Shown here: positions 16,784-25,788 of the stretch, one piece after another
How positions within the stretch are numbered: position 1 is the first letter of the stretch
Layout: the number at the start of each line of letters is the position of its first letter
Assembly: GCF_034347405.1 (NCBI RefSeq)
Contig: NZ_CP133778.1
Coordinates: forward strand, 3,906,001 to 3,970,000
From: Pseudomonas sp. CCC3.1
Lineage (GTDB): Bacteria > Pseudomonadota > Gammaproteobacteria > Pseudomonadales > Pseudomonadaceae
DNA length: 64,000 bases
Reading direction: 5' to 3'
Translations under genes and position numbers: made by a program
The notes under the pieces: model-generated
Seen by the model: the letters and a program-made list of their open reading frames with translations, nothing else
Database searches by the model: none
What the model was told of the DNA's origin: nothing

Positions 16784-19375
16784 ATGTCATCGCGTAAATT
16801 TGGACTCAACCTGGTGGTGGTGCTGGCCATCGCTGCCCTATTCACTGGTTTCTGGGCGCTGATTAACCGCCCGGTTTCTGCTCCCAACTGGCCAGATCAA
16901 ATTTCTGGCTTTTCGTATTCGCCGTTTCAGCAAGGCCAATACCCGCAGAAAGACCAGTACCCGACCGACGATGAAATGCGTCGCGACCTGGAAATATTGA
17001 GCAAGCTGACCGACAACATTCGGACCTACTCGGTCGACGGCACCTTGGGCAATATTCCCAAACTGGCGGAAGAGTTCGGTTTGCGGGTCACGCTCGGGAT
17101 CTGGATCAGCCCCGATCAAGCGCGCAATGAACGCGAAATCCAAAAGGCCATCGAACTGGCCAATCACTCGCGCAGCGTGGTGCGTGTTGTGGTGGGCAAC
17201 GAAGCCCTGTTCCGCGAAGAGATCACGCCTGAAGAACTGATCGTGTTGCTGGACCGCGTTCGCGCAGCCGTCAAAGTGCCCGTGACGACGTCCGAGCAAT
17301 GGCACATCTGGGAGAAATACCCGCAACTGGCCAAACACGTTGACCTGATTGCCGCGCACATTCTGCCCTACTGGGAATTTATCCCGATGGACAAGGCCGG
17401 CCAGTTCGTTCTGGAACGCGCCCGCGACCTGAAAAAGATGTTCCCGAAAAAACCGCTGCTGCTCTCCGAAGTGGGCTGGCCGAGTAACGGCCGCATGCGC
17501 GGTGGCGCAGACGCGACGCCCGCAGACCAGGCGATTTACCTGCGCACGCTGGTGAACACCCTCAACCGTCGCGGCTACAACTACTTCGTGATCGAAGCCT
17601 TCGACCAGCCGTGGAAAGCCAGCGATGAAGGTTCTGTGGGCGCCTACTGGGGCGTATACAACGCGGCCCGCCAGCAGAAGTTCAACTTCGAAGGCCCGGT
17701 TGTGGCCATTCCGCAGTGGCGCGTGCTGGCCATTGGCTCGGTGGTGATGGGCTTGCTGTCGCTGGCCTTGCTGCTGATTGACGGCTCGGCCTTGCGCCAG
17801 CGTGGTCGCACGTTCCTGACATTTACCGCATTCCTGTGCGGCTCTGCCCTGGTGTGGATCGGCTACGACTACAGTCAGCAATACAGCACCTGGTTCAGCC
17901 TGACCGTGGGTTTCCTGCTTGGGCTGGGCGCACTCGGAGTGTTTATTGTGTTACTCACCGAGGCCCATGAACTCGCCGAAGCGGTATGGGTTCGCAAACG
18001 CCGACGGGAGTTTTTACCGGTCGAAAGCGATGATGCCTACAGACCTAAAGTCTCGATCCATGTGCCGTGCTACAACGAGCCACCGGAGATGGTCAAACAG
18101 ACCCTCGATGCGCTGGCCAACCTCGACTACCCGGATTTCGAAGTGTTGCTGATCGACAACAACACCAAAGACCCGGCCGTCTGGGAGCCGGTGCGTGACT
18201 ATTGCGCCACCTTGGGCCCACGCTTCAAATTCTTCCACGTCGCGCCCTTGGCCGGTTTCAAGGGCGGCGCGCTGAACTACCTGATCCCGCACACCGCGCC
18301 GGATGCCGAAGTGATCGCCGTGATCGACTCCGATTACTGCGTCGATCGCAACTGGCTCAAGCACATGGTGCCGCACTTTGCCGACCCGAAAATCGCCATC
18401 GTGCAGTCCCCGCAGGACTACCGCGACCAGAGCGAAAGTACCTTCAAAAAGCTCTGCTACTCGGAATACAAAGGGTTCTTCCACATAGGCATGGTCACCC
18501 GCAATGACCGAGACGCGATCATTCAGCACGGCACCATGACCATGACTCGCCGTTCCGTGCTCGAAGAACTGGGTTGGGCCGACTGGTGTATCTGTGAAGA
18601 CGCTGAGCTAGGTCTGCGGGTGTTCGAAAAAGGGTATTCCGCTGCCTACTCCCAAAACAGCTACGGCAAAGGCCTGATGCCCGATACCTTTATCGACTTC
18701 AAGAAACAGCGATTCCGCTGGGCCTACGGGGCGATTCAGATCATCAAGCGTCACACGTCCAGCCTGCTGCTGGGCAAAGACACGGAACTGACCCGTGGCC
18801 AGCGCTATCACTTCCTCGCGGGCTGGCTGCCGTGGGTGGCTGACGGCATGAATATCTTCTTCACCGTGGGCGCCCTGTTGTGGTCCGCGGCGATGATTAT
18901 TGTGCCGACGCGGGTCGACCCGCCGTTGCTGATCTTCGCTATCCCGCCTTTGGCACTGTTTGTGTTCAAGGTCGGCAAGATCATCTTCCTCTACCGCCGC
19001 ACCGTGGGGGTTAACCTCAAGGACGCGTTTGCCGCCGCCCTGGCGGGTCTGGCGTTGTCGCATACCATCGCCAAAGCGGTGCTGTACGGGTTTTTCACCA
19101 CCAGCATTCCGTTCTTCCGCACCCCTAAAAACGCCGACAACCATGGCTTTTGGGTCGCTATCTCGGAAGCACGCGAAGAAGTCTTCATCATGCTGCTGCT
19201 CTGGGGCGCCGCACTCGGGATCTTCGTCGTGCACGGCTTGCCAAGCAACGACATGCGCTTCTGGGTGGTGATGTTGCTGGTGCAATCACTGCCGTACCTG
19301 GCAGCGCTGATCATGGCCTTTACCTCTTCGCTGCCAAAACCTGAGCAGGCGCTAGAGCAACAACCGACGGCATAA
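16784..19375 (+). CDS. ndvB: NdvB-like beta-glucan synthase (GH17 + membrane GT2)
   Basis: 863 residues. After one N-terminal helix (about 8-25) a GH17-like domain (about 35-300) carries VVGNEALFREEI and LLSEVGWPSNGR, the two catalytic-Glu regions. Helices at about 315-395 precede a GT2 domain (about 415-680) with VIDSDYCVD and the QRFRWAYG (QxxRW) motif; further helices end the protein. Such fusions make or remodel beta-(1,3)-glucans; P. aeruginosa NdvB makes periplasmic glucans linked to biofilm antibiotic tolerance and is encoded next to dapE, as here. The start at 16784 gives MSSRKFGLNLVVV. A terminator-like hairpin follows. Confidence 0.88.
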   Translation: MSSRKFGLNLVVVLAIAALFTGFWALINRPVSAPNWPDQISGFSYSPFQQGQYPQKDQYPTDDEMRRDLEILSKLTDNIRTYSVDGTLGNIPKLAEEFGLRVTLGIWISPDQARNEREIQKAIELANHSRSVVRVVVGNEALFREEITPEELIVLLDRVRAAVKVPVTTSEQWHIWEKYPQLAKHVDLIAAHILPYWEFIPMDKAGQFVLERARDLKKMFPKKPLLLSEVGWPSNGRMRGGADATPADQAIYLRTLVNTLNRRGYNYFVIEAFDQPWKASDEGSVGAYWGVYNAARQQKFNFEGPVVAIPQWRVLAIGSVVMGLLSLALLLIDGSALRQRGRTFLTFTAFLCGSALVWIGYDYSQQYSTWFSLTVGFLLGLGALGVFIVLLTEAHELAEAVWVRKRRREFLPVESDDAYRPKVSIHVPCYNEPPEMVKQTLDALANLDYPDFEVLLIDNNTKDPAVWEPVRDYCATLGPRFKFFHVAPLAGFKGGALNYLIPHTAPDAEVIAVIDSDYCVDRNWLKHMVPHFADPKIAIVQSPQDYRDQSESTFKKLCYSEYKGFFHIGMVTRNDRDAIIQHGTMTMTRRSVLEELGWADWCICEDAELGLRVFEKGYSAAYSQNSYGKGLMPDTFIDFKKQRFRWAYGAIQIIKRHTSSLLLGKDTELTRGQRYHFLAGWLPWVADGMNIFFTVGALLWSAAMIIVPTRVDPPLLIFAIPPLALFVFKVGKIIFLYRRTVGVNLKDAFAAALAGLALSHTIAKAVLYGFFTTSIPFFRTPKNADNHGFWVAISEAREEVFIMLLLWGAALGIFVVHGLPSNDMRFWVVMLLVQSLPYLAALIMAFTSSLPKPEQALEQQPTA

Positions 19376-19391
19376 ATTGACAGCAACGACT

Positions 19392-19416
19392 AAACGGCGG
19401 CCTCTGGCCGCCGTTT
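19392..19416 (+). terminator. Intrinsic terminator after ndvB
   Basis: AAACGGCGGCC and GGCCGCCGTTTT flank a 3-nt loop 17 bp after the ndvB stop and run into TTTTGCTTT. It separates ndvB from dapE, whose start is at 19476. Confidence 0.8.
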
Positions 19417-19475
19417 TGCTTTAAGATAACCGCCCTTTTGTGCCGCGCCACCTGTCCCGCTTCGGAGTCTCTACC

Positions 19476-20627
19476 ATGACGGCCCACGCCGACCTTTCGC
19501 CGACCCTGCAACTTGCCTGCGATCTGATCCGTCGCCCTTCCGTGACGCCGATCGACGCTGACTGCCAGAAGCTGATGATGCAGCGCCTGGGCGATGCCGG
19601 CTTCAAGCTGGAACCGATGCGCATCGAAGACGTCGACAACTTTTGGGCCACCCACGGCAAACACGAAGGCCCGGTGCTGTGCTTCGCCGGCCACACCGAC
19701 GTGGTACCGACCGGCCCGGTGCAAGCCTGGCAAAACGACCCGTTTGATGCATTGATCGACGAACACGGCATGCTCTGCGGACGTGGCGCTGCCGATATGA
19801 AAGGCAGCCTCGCGGCCATGCTGGTCGCTGCCGAGCGCTTCGTCGCGGACTACCCGGACCACAAGGGTTCGGTCGCATTTCTGATCACCAGCGACGAAGA
19901 AGGCCCGGCCCATCACGGCACCAAAGCCGTGGTTGAGCGCTTCGCAGCGCGTAATGAGCGTCTGGACTGGTGCATCGTCGGCGAGCCGTCGAGCACTTCG
20001 CTGGTCGGTGACGTGGTCAAAAATGGCCGTCGCGGCTCGCTGGGCGCCAAACTCACCGTACGCGGCGTTCAAGGCCACGTGGCCTACCCGCACCTGGCCA
20101 AGAACCCGATCCACCTCGCAGCTCCGGCGCTGACTGAGCTGGCGGCTGAGCATTGGGACAACGGCAACGCCTTCTTCCCACCGACCAGCTTCCAGATTTC
20201 CAACCTCAATTCCGGTACCGGCGCGACCAACGTGATCCCCGGTGATCTGGTGGCGGTGTTCAACTTCCGCTTCTCGACCGAGTCCACCGTTGAAGGGTTG
20301 CAGAAACGTGTCGCCGATATTCTCGACAAGCATGGCCTGGACTGGCACATCGAGTGGGCGCTGTCTGGCCTGCCATTCCTGACCGAGCCGGGCGCCCTGC
20401 TGGACGCCGTGTCGTCGAGCATCAAGCACGTGACAGGCCGCGAAACCAAAGCCTCCACCAGCGGCGGCACTTCGGATGGACGCTTTATCGCCACCCTGGG
20501 CACGCAAGTGGTTGAACTGGGCCCGGTCAACGCGACCATTCACCAGGTCAACGAACGGGTACTGGCCAGCGATCTCGACGTGCTGACCGAGATTTACTAC
20601 CAAACCCTGATCAAGTTGCTCGCCTGA
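19476..20627 (+). CDS. dapE: Succinyl-diaminopimelate desuccinylase
   Basis: 383-residue M20 di-zinc hydrolase that releases succinate from N-succinyl-LL-DAP. Ligand motifs are in place: FAGHTDVVPTGP, GRGAADMKGSLAAM, TSDEEGPAHHGT (catalytic Glu pair), and the C-terminal His in GPVNATIHQVNE. The dimerisation lid (about 180-295) is intact. I chose the ATG at 19476 (MTAHADLSPTL) over a frame 12 codons longer. Its stop TGA overlaps the rlmA ATG, so the two are translationally coupled. Confidence 0.97.
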   Translation: MTAHADLSPTLQLACDLIRRPSVTPIDADCQKLMMQRLGDAGFKLEPMRIEDVDNFWATHGKHEGPVLCFAGHTDVVPTGPVQAWQNDPFDALIDEHGMLCGRGAADMKGSLAAMLVAAERFVADYPDHKGSVAFLITSDEEGPAHHGTKAVVERFAARNERLDWCIVGEPSSTSLVGDVVKNGRRGSLGAKLTVRGVQGHVAYPHLAKNPIHLAAPALTELAAEHWDNGNAFFPPTSFQISNLNSGTGATNVIPGDLVAVFNFRFSTESTVEGLQKRVADILDKHGLDWHIEWALSGLPFLTEPGALLDAVSSSIKHVTGRETKASTSGGTSDGRFIATLGTQVVELGPVNATIHQVNERVLASDLDVLTEIYYQTLIKLLA

Positions 20628-21436
20628 TGCTCGCGTGCCCTATCTGCTCGGAACCGCTCACGGCAGTCGACAACGGCGTGGTCTGCCCCGCAGGCCATCG
20701 CTTTGATCGCGCCCGTCAGGGCTATCTGAACCTGTTGCCGGTGCAGCACAAAAACAGCCGTGACCCTGGCGACAACCAGGCCATGGTTGAAGCCCGCCGC
20801 GATTTCCTCAACGCCGGCCATTACGCACCAGTGGCCAAGCGCTTGGCCGAACTGGCCGCCGAACGAGCCCCGCAACGTTGGCTCGACATCGGTTGTGGCG
20901 AGGGTTACTACACGGCGCAAATCGCCGACGCCTTGCCGGATGCCGACGGCTACGCGCTGGACATCTCCCGCGAGGCGGTGAAGCGCGCCTGCAAGCGCAA
21001 CCCGAACCTGACCTGGTTAATCGCCAGCATGGCTCGCGTGCCATTGGCCGACGCCAGTTGCCAGTTTTTGGCCAGCGTATTCAGCCCGCTGGACTGGCTC
21101 GAAGCCAAGCGCCTGCTCAGCCCTGGCGGCGGCCTGATGCGTGTCGGCCCAACGCGTGGTCACTTGATGGAGTTGCGCGAACGCCTATACGACGAAGTGC
21201 GCGATTACGCAGACGACAAGCACTTGGCGCTGGTGCCCGAAGGCATGCAGTTGCAACACAGCGAAACACTGGAATTCACCCTCAGTTTGAGCGCGCCGCA
21301 AGACCGCGCCAACCTGCTGGCCATGACCCCGCACGGCTGGCGCGCCAGCGCCGAGCGTCGGGCTCAGGTCATCGAGCATCCAGAGCCGTTAATCGTGACG
21401 GTGTCCATGCGCTACGATTACTTCGTGCTTCAATAA
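20627..21436 (+). CDS. rlmA: 23S rRNA (guanine-N1)-methyltransferase RlmA
   Basis: 269 residues. An N-terminal zinc ribbon (C4-x2-C7 ... C20-x3-H24) is followed by a Rossmann methyltransferase domain with WLDIGCGEGYYT as the SAM-binding motif I. The QGYLNLLPVQHKNSRDPGDN stretch after the ribbon is diagnostic for RlmA (G745 methylation, helix 35 of 23S rRNA). It overlaps dapE by one base. The downstream GC-rich inverted repeat at about 21446-21468 lacks a T-run. Confidence 0.93.
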   Translation: MLACPICSEPLTAVDNGVVCPAGHRFDRARQGYLNLLPVQHKNSRDPGDNQAMVEARRDFLNAGHYAPVAKRLAELAAERAPQRWLDIGCGEGYYTAQIADALPDADGYALDISREAVKRACKRNPNLTWLIASMARVPLADASCQFLASVFSPLDWLEAKRLLSPGGGLMRVGPTRGHLMELRERLYDEVRDYADDKHLALVPEGMQLQHSETLEFTLSLSAPQDRANLLAMTPHGWRASAERRAQVIEHPEPLIVTVSMRYDYFVLQ

Positions 21437-21515
21437 CCCTTTTACGGCCTGCGGCACGCGCGGCAGGCCCGACTAATCCGCGAATGGATTTTTCAGACAC
21501 GCAGTGAGGACATCC

Positions 21516-21893
21516 ATGCGCCAACCCGATATCGAGATTTACCTAAAAGAATCTGTCACCTACAAAGAAGTCGCCGACTGGCTGTCCACCGTGTTGGGTA
21601 CGTGCTCGGAATGGAAGCAAAAAGGCCAGGTATGGAAATGCACCGCGGGTAACGTCCCGGTGACCTGGATGCCAAAAGCGGTGGGCAAATGGAACAGCCT
21701 GTACCTGGAAAGCGACCAAACGCCGTGGGACGACGACATCGCCTGCGCCCGTGATGCCTTCAAGGCCTTGAACGTAGAAGTCCGCTGCGCGCCGGGCACT
21801 TGGGTCGAAGAGGAAGGCGAGGAAACCGCTGACAACTGGATCCGCATCAGCGCAGACGGTGAAGAAGAAATCACCTGGCGAACCGGTTCCTGA
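21516..21893 (+). CDS. Conserved hypothetical protein
   Basis: 125 residues, soluble and acidic, with no signal or membrane segment. I do not recognise a named domain. The protein has several Trp and Cys residues (SEWKQKGQVWKCTAG, VTWMPKAVGKWNSLYLESD), an acidic C-terminal part (EEEGEETADN) and appears compact. The start at 21516 is chosen because a TGAGGA site lies upstream, instead of the ATG four codons earlier. It stands alone between rlmA and a REP repeat. Confidence 0.8.
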   Translation: MRQPDIEIYLKESVTYKEVADWLSTVLGTCSEWKQKGQVWKCTAGNVPVTWMPKAVGKWNSLYLESDQTPWDDDIACARDAFKALNVEVRCAPGTWVEEEGEETADNWIRISADGEEEITWRTGS

Positions 21894-21910
21894 TTCACAC
21901 CGCAAAACTC

Positions 21911-21979
21911 TGTAGGAGCGAGCTTGTCTCGCGATCTTTTTAAACGATCAAAAGATCGCGAGGCAAGCTCGCTCCTACA
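21911..21979. repeat. REP-like inverted repeat, GTAGGAGCGAGCTTG family (copy 2)
   Basis: Arms TGTAGGAGCGAGCTTGTCTC(GCGATCTTTT) and its complement flank a short loop, between convergent genes; same family as the copy at 15621. Confidence 0.9.
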
Positions 21980-21989
21980 CGGTTTATAG

Positions 21990-22199
21990 TTACAGACCTA
22001 CCACATCTTCAGCCTGAAACCCTTTATCACCCGTCACGCGGGTGTATTCGACCTGCTGGCCTTCAGCCAGAGAGCGATGGCCTTCACCGCGAATAGCGCG
22101 GTAATGCACAAATACGTCGCCCCCCTCTTCACACTGAATAAAACCGTAGCCTTTGGCGTCGTTGAACCATTTCACATTGCCTGTCAAACGTGTGCTCAT
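21990..22199 (-). CDS. Cold-shock domain protein
   Basis: 69-residue CspA-family RNA/ssDNA-binding protein. RNP1 (KGYGFIQ) and RNP2 (VFVHY) are both present; the latter has Tyr where many paralogues have Phe. Downstream, GEGHRSLAEGQQVEYTRV is typical of the Pseudomonas CapB/CspD-like subgroup. A strong GGGGGAAGGA site precedes the ATG. The 240-bp upstream gap is AT-rich and probably holds a long 5' leader, as in many csp genes; I cannot say whether it is cold induced. Confidence 0.94.
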   Translation of the reverse strand: MSTRLTGNVKWFNDAKGYGFIQCEEGGDVFVHYRAIRGEGHRSLAEGQQVEYTRVTGDKGFQAEDVVGL

Positions 22200-22440
22200 A
22201 GATCCTTCCCCCTTTTTTATTTTTGAATGGGCTTATTGGTTAGCCCGCTAAGAACTGTCGCTCGAACTTAACTCTCTAATACTCGGTCTTACGCAGTATG
22301 GCGAAAGAGCCCCGAGTATAAGTCAGCGCGAAGAACACTCAATCAATATTAGTTCGCCGCTTTTTTGCCGAATTTCCAGAGATACGGCACACTACCGGGC
22401 CGAGTAAACACTCGTTTTAATCCACTAACGCAGAAGCCGT

Positions 22441-24936
22441 ATGACCCGCTCCCCATTCCACCGTCTCGTCTTTGGCGCCCTGCGTCGCTTGCTGTACCTG
22501 TGGGTGCGTTCGGAGACTATTAATCAGTCTTCCCTGTCTCTGAGCCTGGACCGCAGCAGGCCGGTGTTCTACGTCCTGCAATCGCCGTCGATCACCGAAC
22601 TGGCGGTGGTCGATACCGAGTGCACCAAAGTGGGCCTGCCCCGCCCGGTGTTGCCCGTTGCCGTAGGGGCCATGACCGAGCCCGCAGCGTTCTTCTACCT
22701 GACCCCCGAGCCCGATTGGCTGGGCCGTCAGGACAAACGCGGCGCGCCCCCGACCTTGACCCGTCTGGTTGATGGTTTGACCCACACCCCCTCCGAGGAT
22801 GCACAAATCATTCCGGTCAGCGTGTTCTGGGGTCAGTCACCCGACAGCGAGTCCAGCCCCTGGAAGCTGCTGTTTGCCGACAGCTGGGCGGTCACCGGGC
22901 GTCTGCGACGCCTGTTGCGCATCCTAATCCTGGGTCGCAAAACCCGTGTGCAATTCTCTGCGCCTATTCACTTGCGTGAGTTGATCGACCTCAATAAAGG
23001 TCACGAACGCACCGTGCGCATGGCGCAACGTATTTTGCGTGTGCACTTTCGTAACCTCAAAACCTCAACCATTGGCCCCGACCTGTCGCACCGTCGCAAT
23101 TTGGTCAAAGGCCTGGTCAATGAGCCTTCCGTTCGCCAGGCAATTCTCGATGAGGCTGAGCGCGAAAATATCACCCCGGAAAAAGCCAAAGCCCAGGCAC
23201 TGCGTTACGCCAATGAAATTGCCTCGGATTACACCTACACCGCCATCCGCTTTTTTGAAGTGATCCTGAGCTGGTTCTGGAACAAGATTTACGACGGGGT
23301 CAAAGTCAATCACATCGAGGGGGTGCAGAACGTCGCGCAGGGCAACGAAATCATCTACGTGCCGTGTCACCGCAGCCATATCGACTACCTGCTGCTGTCT
23401 TACCTGCTGTTTCGCAACGGCCTGACCCCGCCGCACATCGCCGCCGGGATCAACCTCAACATGCCGGTCATCGGCCGCTTGCTGCGCCGTGGCGGTGCCT
23501 TCTTCATGCGCCGCACGTTCAAGGGCAACCCGCTGTACACCTCGGTGTTCAACGAATACCTGCATACCTTGTTCACCAAAGGCTTCCCGGTGGAGTACTT
23601 CGTTGAAGGCGGCCGCTCGCGTACCGGGCGCATGCTGCAACCCAAAACCGGGATGCTGGCCATCACCCTGCGCAGCTTCTTGCGTTCATCACGCACACCG
23701 ATTGTGTTCGTGCCGGTGTACATCGGCTACGAGCGCGTACTCGAAGGCCGCACCTACCTGGGCGAACTGCGCGGGGCGAGCAAGAAGAAAGAATCGATTT
23801 TCGACATTTTCAAAGTCATCGGCGCCCTCAAGCAGAAATTTGGCCAGGTCGCGGTCAACTTCGGCGAGCCGATCAAACTGGCTGACTTCCTTGATCAGGA
23901 ACAACCCAACTGGCGCCAGCAAGAACTGGCGCCGCTGTACCGGCCGCAATGGTTGAACGCCACCACCAACCGCCTGGGTGAGAAAGTCGCCCAACACCTC
24001 AACGAAGCTGCCGCGATCAACCCGGTCAACCTCGTGGCCCTGGCCTTGCTGTCGACCAGCAAGCTGGCACTGGATGATCGGGCGATGGCTCGGGTGCTGG
24101 ATTTGTACCTGGCCCTGTTGCGCCGCGTGCCTTACTCGCCGCACACCACCTTGCCGGAGGGTGATGGCCGAGCGTTGATTGAACACGTCAAAGACATGGA
24201 CCTGCTCTCTGAGCAAAGCGATGCGTTGGGCAAAATCCTCTATCTGGATGAGCAAAACGCGGTGTTGATGACGTACTACCGCAACAACGTGCTGCATATT
24301 TTTGCGCTGCCAGCGTTGCTCGCCAGCTTCTTCCAAAGCTCGTCGCGCATGACCCGCGAGCAAATCCTGCGCTACACCCGCGCGCTGTACCCGTACCTGC
24401 AATCGGAACTGTTTATCCGCTGGTCGCTGGATGAGCTGGATGGCGTGGTCGATCAATGGCTCGAAGCCTTTGTCGAACAAGGTTTGTTGCGTTTCGAAAA
24501 TGACATCTACCTGCGCCCGGCGCCGAGCTCGCGGCACTTTGTACTGCTGACGCTGCTGTCCAAAAGCATTGCGCAAACCCTGCAACGCTTCTACATGGCC
24601 ATCTCGCTGCTGCTCAACAGCGGCCAGAACACCTTGAGCAGCGAAGAGCTGGAAGATCTGTGCACCATGATGGCTCAGCGCCTGTCGATCCTGCACGGGC
24701 TCAACGCCCCGGAGTTCTTCGACAAGAGCCTGTTCCGTCACTTCATCGAAACATTGCTTGAACAAGACGTGCTGCGCCGTGATGAGAACGGCAAGTTGAG
24801 CTACCACGAACTACTCGGCGAACTGGCCGAAGGCGCAGCCAAACGCGTATTGTCCGCCGAGATTCGCCTGTCTATCCGTCAGGTCGCGTTGCACCGCAGT
24901 GAAGACGCTGCCGATCAGCCGGAAAATGCAGGATAA
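22441..24936 (+). CDS. plsB: Glycerol-3-phosphate 1-O-acyltransferase
   Basis: 831-residue inner-membrane enzyme for the first step of phospholipid synthesis. Acyltransferase block I is CHRSHIDYLLLSYLL (HX4D), block II is in GGAFFMRRTFKGNPLY, block III is FVEGGRSRTGRML, and block IV is VFVPVYIGYERV. Length matches the PlsB family (about 810-830), which uses acyl-ACP or acyl-CoA. It is a single gene with the divergent csp gene upstream. plsB followed by efflux genes is the order I remember in P. aeruginosa. Confidence 0.97.
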   Translation: MTRSPFHRLVFGALRRLLYLWVRSETINQSSLSLSLDRSRPVFYVLQSPSITELAVVDTECTKVGLPRPVLPVAVGAMTEPAAFFYLTPEPDWLGRQDKRGAPPTLTRLVDGLTHTPSEDAQIIPVSVFWGQSPDSESSPWKLLFADSWAVTGRLRRLLRILILGRKTRVQFSAPIHLRELIDLNKGHERTVRMAQRILRVHFRNLKTSTIGPDLSHRRNLVKGLVNEPSVRQAILDEAERENITPEKAKAQALRYANEIASDYTYTAIRFFEVILSWFWNKIYDGVKVNHIEGVQNVAQGNEIIYVPCHRSHIDYLLLSYLLFRNGLTPPHIAAGINLNMPVIGRLLRRGGAFFMRRTFKGNPLYTSVFNEYLHTLFTKGFPVEYFVEGGRSRTGRMLQPKTGMLAITLRSFLRSSRTPIVFVPVYIGYERVLEGRTYLGELRGASKKKESIFDIFKVIGALKQKFGQVAVNFGEPIKLADFLDQEQPNWRQQELAPLYRPQWLNATTNRLGEKVAQHLNEAAAINPVNLVALALLSTSKLALDDRAMARVLDLYLALLRRVPYSPHTTLPEGDGRALIEHVKDMDLLSEQSDALGKILYLDEQNAVLMTYYRNNVLHIFALPALLASFFQSSSRMTREQILRYTRALYPYLQSELFIRWSLDELDGVVDQWLEAFVEQGLLRFENDIYLRPAPSSRHFVLLTLLSKSIAQTLQRFYMAISLLLNSGQNTLSSEELEDLCTMMAQRLSILHGLNAPEFFDKSLFRHFIETLLEQDVLRRDENGKLSYHELLGELAEGAAKRVLSAEIRLSIRQVALHRSEDAADQPENAG

Positions 24937-24947
24937 GTTACAAGCTG

Positions 24948-24989
24948 GGTCAGGACATATCCCTGAAGATCAATGGAAGCGTCCTGACC
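24948..24989. other. Nine-bp inverted repeat downstream of plsB
   Basis: GGTCAGGAC and GTCCTGACC are separated by 24 bp. There is no T-run. It could be a weak terminator for plsB or a protein-binding site upstream of the repeat gene. Confidence 0.4.
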
Positions 24990-25023
24990 TGATTTGAGTG
25001 TCCAAACTACCGCTAGCCTAGGG

Positions 25024-25048
25024 GTTGTGCCGACTTTTTCGGCACAAC
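25024..25048. promoter_or_regulatory. Perfect 10-bp hairpin in the leader of the GGVHGG-repeat gene
   Basis: GTTGTGCCGA and TCGGCACAAC flank CTTTT, 36 bp before the gene start. No T-run follows on the plus strand, so it looks more like an mRNA 5' structure than a terminator. Confidence 0.5.
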
Positions 25049-25084
25049 ATACACGCTAATAACCAGCAGATAAGGACATCTCAA

Positions 25085-25612
25085 ATGACACAGCAGAACA
25101 ACACCGGCGGCGTTCATGGCGGTAACGGCATCAAGCCAGCCACCGACAACGGCGGCGTTCACGGCGGCAGCGACATCAAGCCAACCACCGGTAACGGCGG
25201 CGTTCATGGCGGCAACGGCATCAAGCCAGCCACCGACAACGGCGGCGTTCATGGCGGCAACGGCATCAAGCCAGCCACCGACAACGGCGGCGTTCATGGC
25301 GGCAACGGCATCAAGCCAGCCACCGACAACGGCGGCGTTCACGGCGGCAACGGCATCAATCCAGCCACCGACAACGGCGGCGTTCACGGCGGCAACGGTA
25401 TCAAGCCAACCACCGGCAACGGCGGCGTTCACGGCGGCAATGGTATCAAGCCAACCATCGGTAACGGCGGCGTTCACGGCGGCAATGGCATCAAACCAGC
25501 CACCGGCAGCTTCGGTGCTCCTGGTGACACCTGCGCCCAGCAGAACGAAGACAAGCCTGTGATCACGATTGAAACCGACCGCTTCAAGCTATCGATCTAC
25601 ACTCCTCTCTAA
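25085..25612 (+). CDS. Protein of nine 15-residue GGVHGG repeats, function unknown
   Basis: 175 residues: a 7-residue start (MTQQNNT), nine tandem copies of GGVHGG(N/S)(G/D)I(K/N)P(A/T)(T/I)(D/G)(N/S) at residues 8-142 (45-bp DNA units, 25106-25510), and a 33-residue non-repetitive tail with one Cys and the block KPVITIETDRFKLSIY. No signal peptide or membrane segment is visible. Each unit has one His and four Gly, so metal binding, a structural coil, or a multi-core precursor peptide are all conceivable; I recognise no family. The start at 25085 has an AAGGA site. Copies are close at DNA level, suggesting recent expansion. A terminator hairpin follows. Confidence 0.8.
   Translation: MTQQNNTGGVHGGNGIKPATDNGGVHGGSDIKPTTGNGGVHGGNGIKPATDNGGVHGGNGIKPATDNGGVHGGNGIKPATDNGGVHGGNGINPATDNGGVHGGNGIKPTTGNGGVHGGNGIKPTIGNGGVHGGNGIKPATGSFGAPGDTCAQQNEDKPVITIETDRFKLSIYTPL
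25106..25510. repeat. Tandem array of nine 45-bp units
   Basis: The units share the core GGCGGCGTTCA(T/C)GGCGGC and differ mainly at codons 7, 8, 10, 12, 13 and 14. Units 3-5 are almost identical. Because the unit length is divisible by three, copy-number change would keep the reading frame. Confidence 0.95.
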
Positions 25613-25636
25613 GCACTGACTTAGAACCTGCCTTTA

Positions 25637-25665
25637 CCTTACTGCCGGCTATCTCGGCAGTAAGG
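25637..25665 (+). terminator. Stem-loop after the repeat gene
   Basis: A perfect 11-bp stem (CCTTACTGCCG / CGGCAGTAAGG) with a 7-nt loop, followed by ATTTCCTC, 25 bp after the stop. Probable terminator with a poor U-tract. Confidence 0.6.
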
Positions 25666-25788
25666 ATTTCCTCGCTGTTAAGCACATTCAAACCAGACAA
25701 TGCCGCCCAAATCGAACTTCATTGTTAGACTCCTCTCAATCTCTTCTGCATGACGCCTCTTCTCAGAGATAAAAACGGAGTTTCTCTC

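Noticed and set aside
25013..25477. 154-codon minus-strand frame across the GGVHGG array
   Set aside because: It is the complement of the repeat array and keeps open only because a 45-bp unit lacks stops; no ribosome site.
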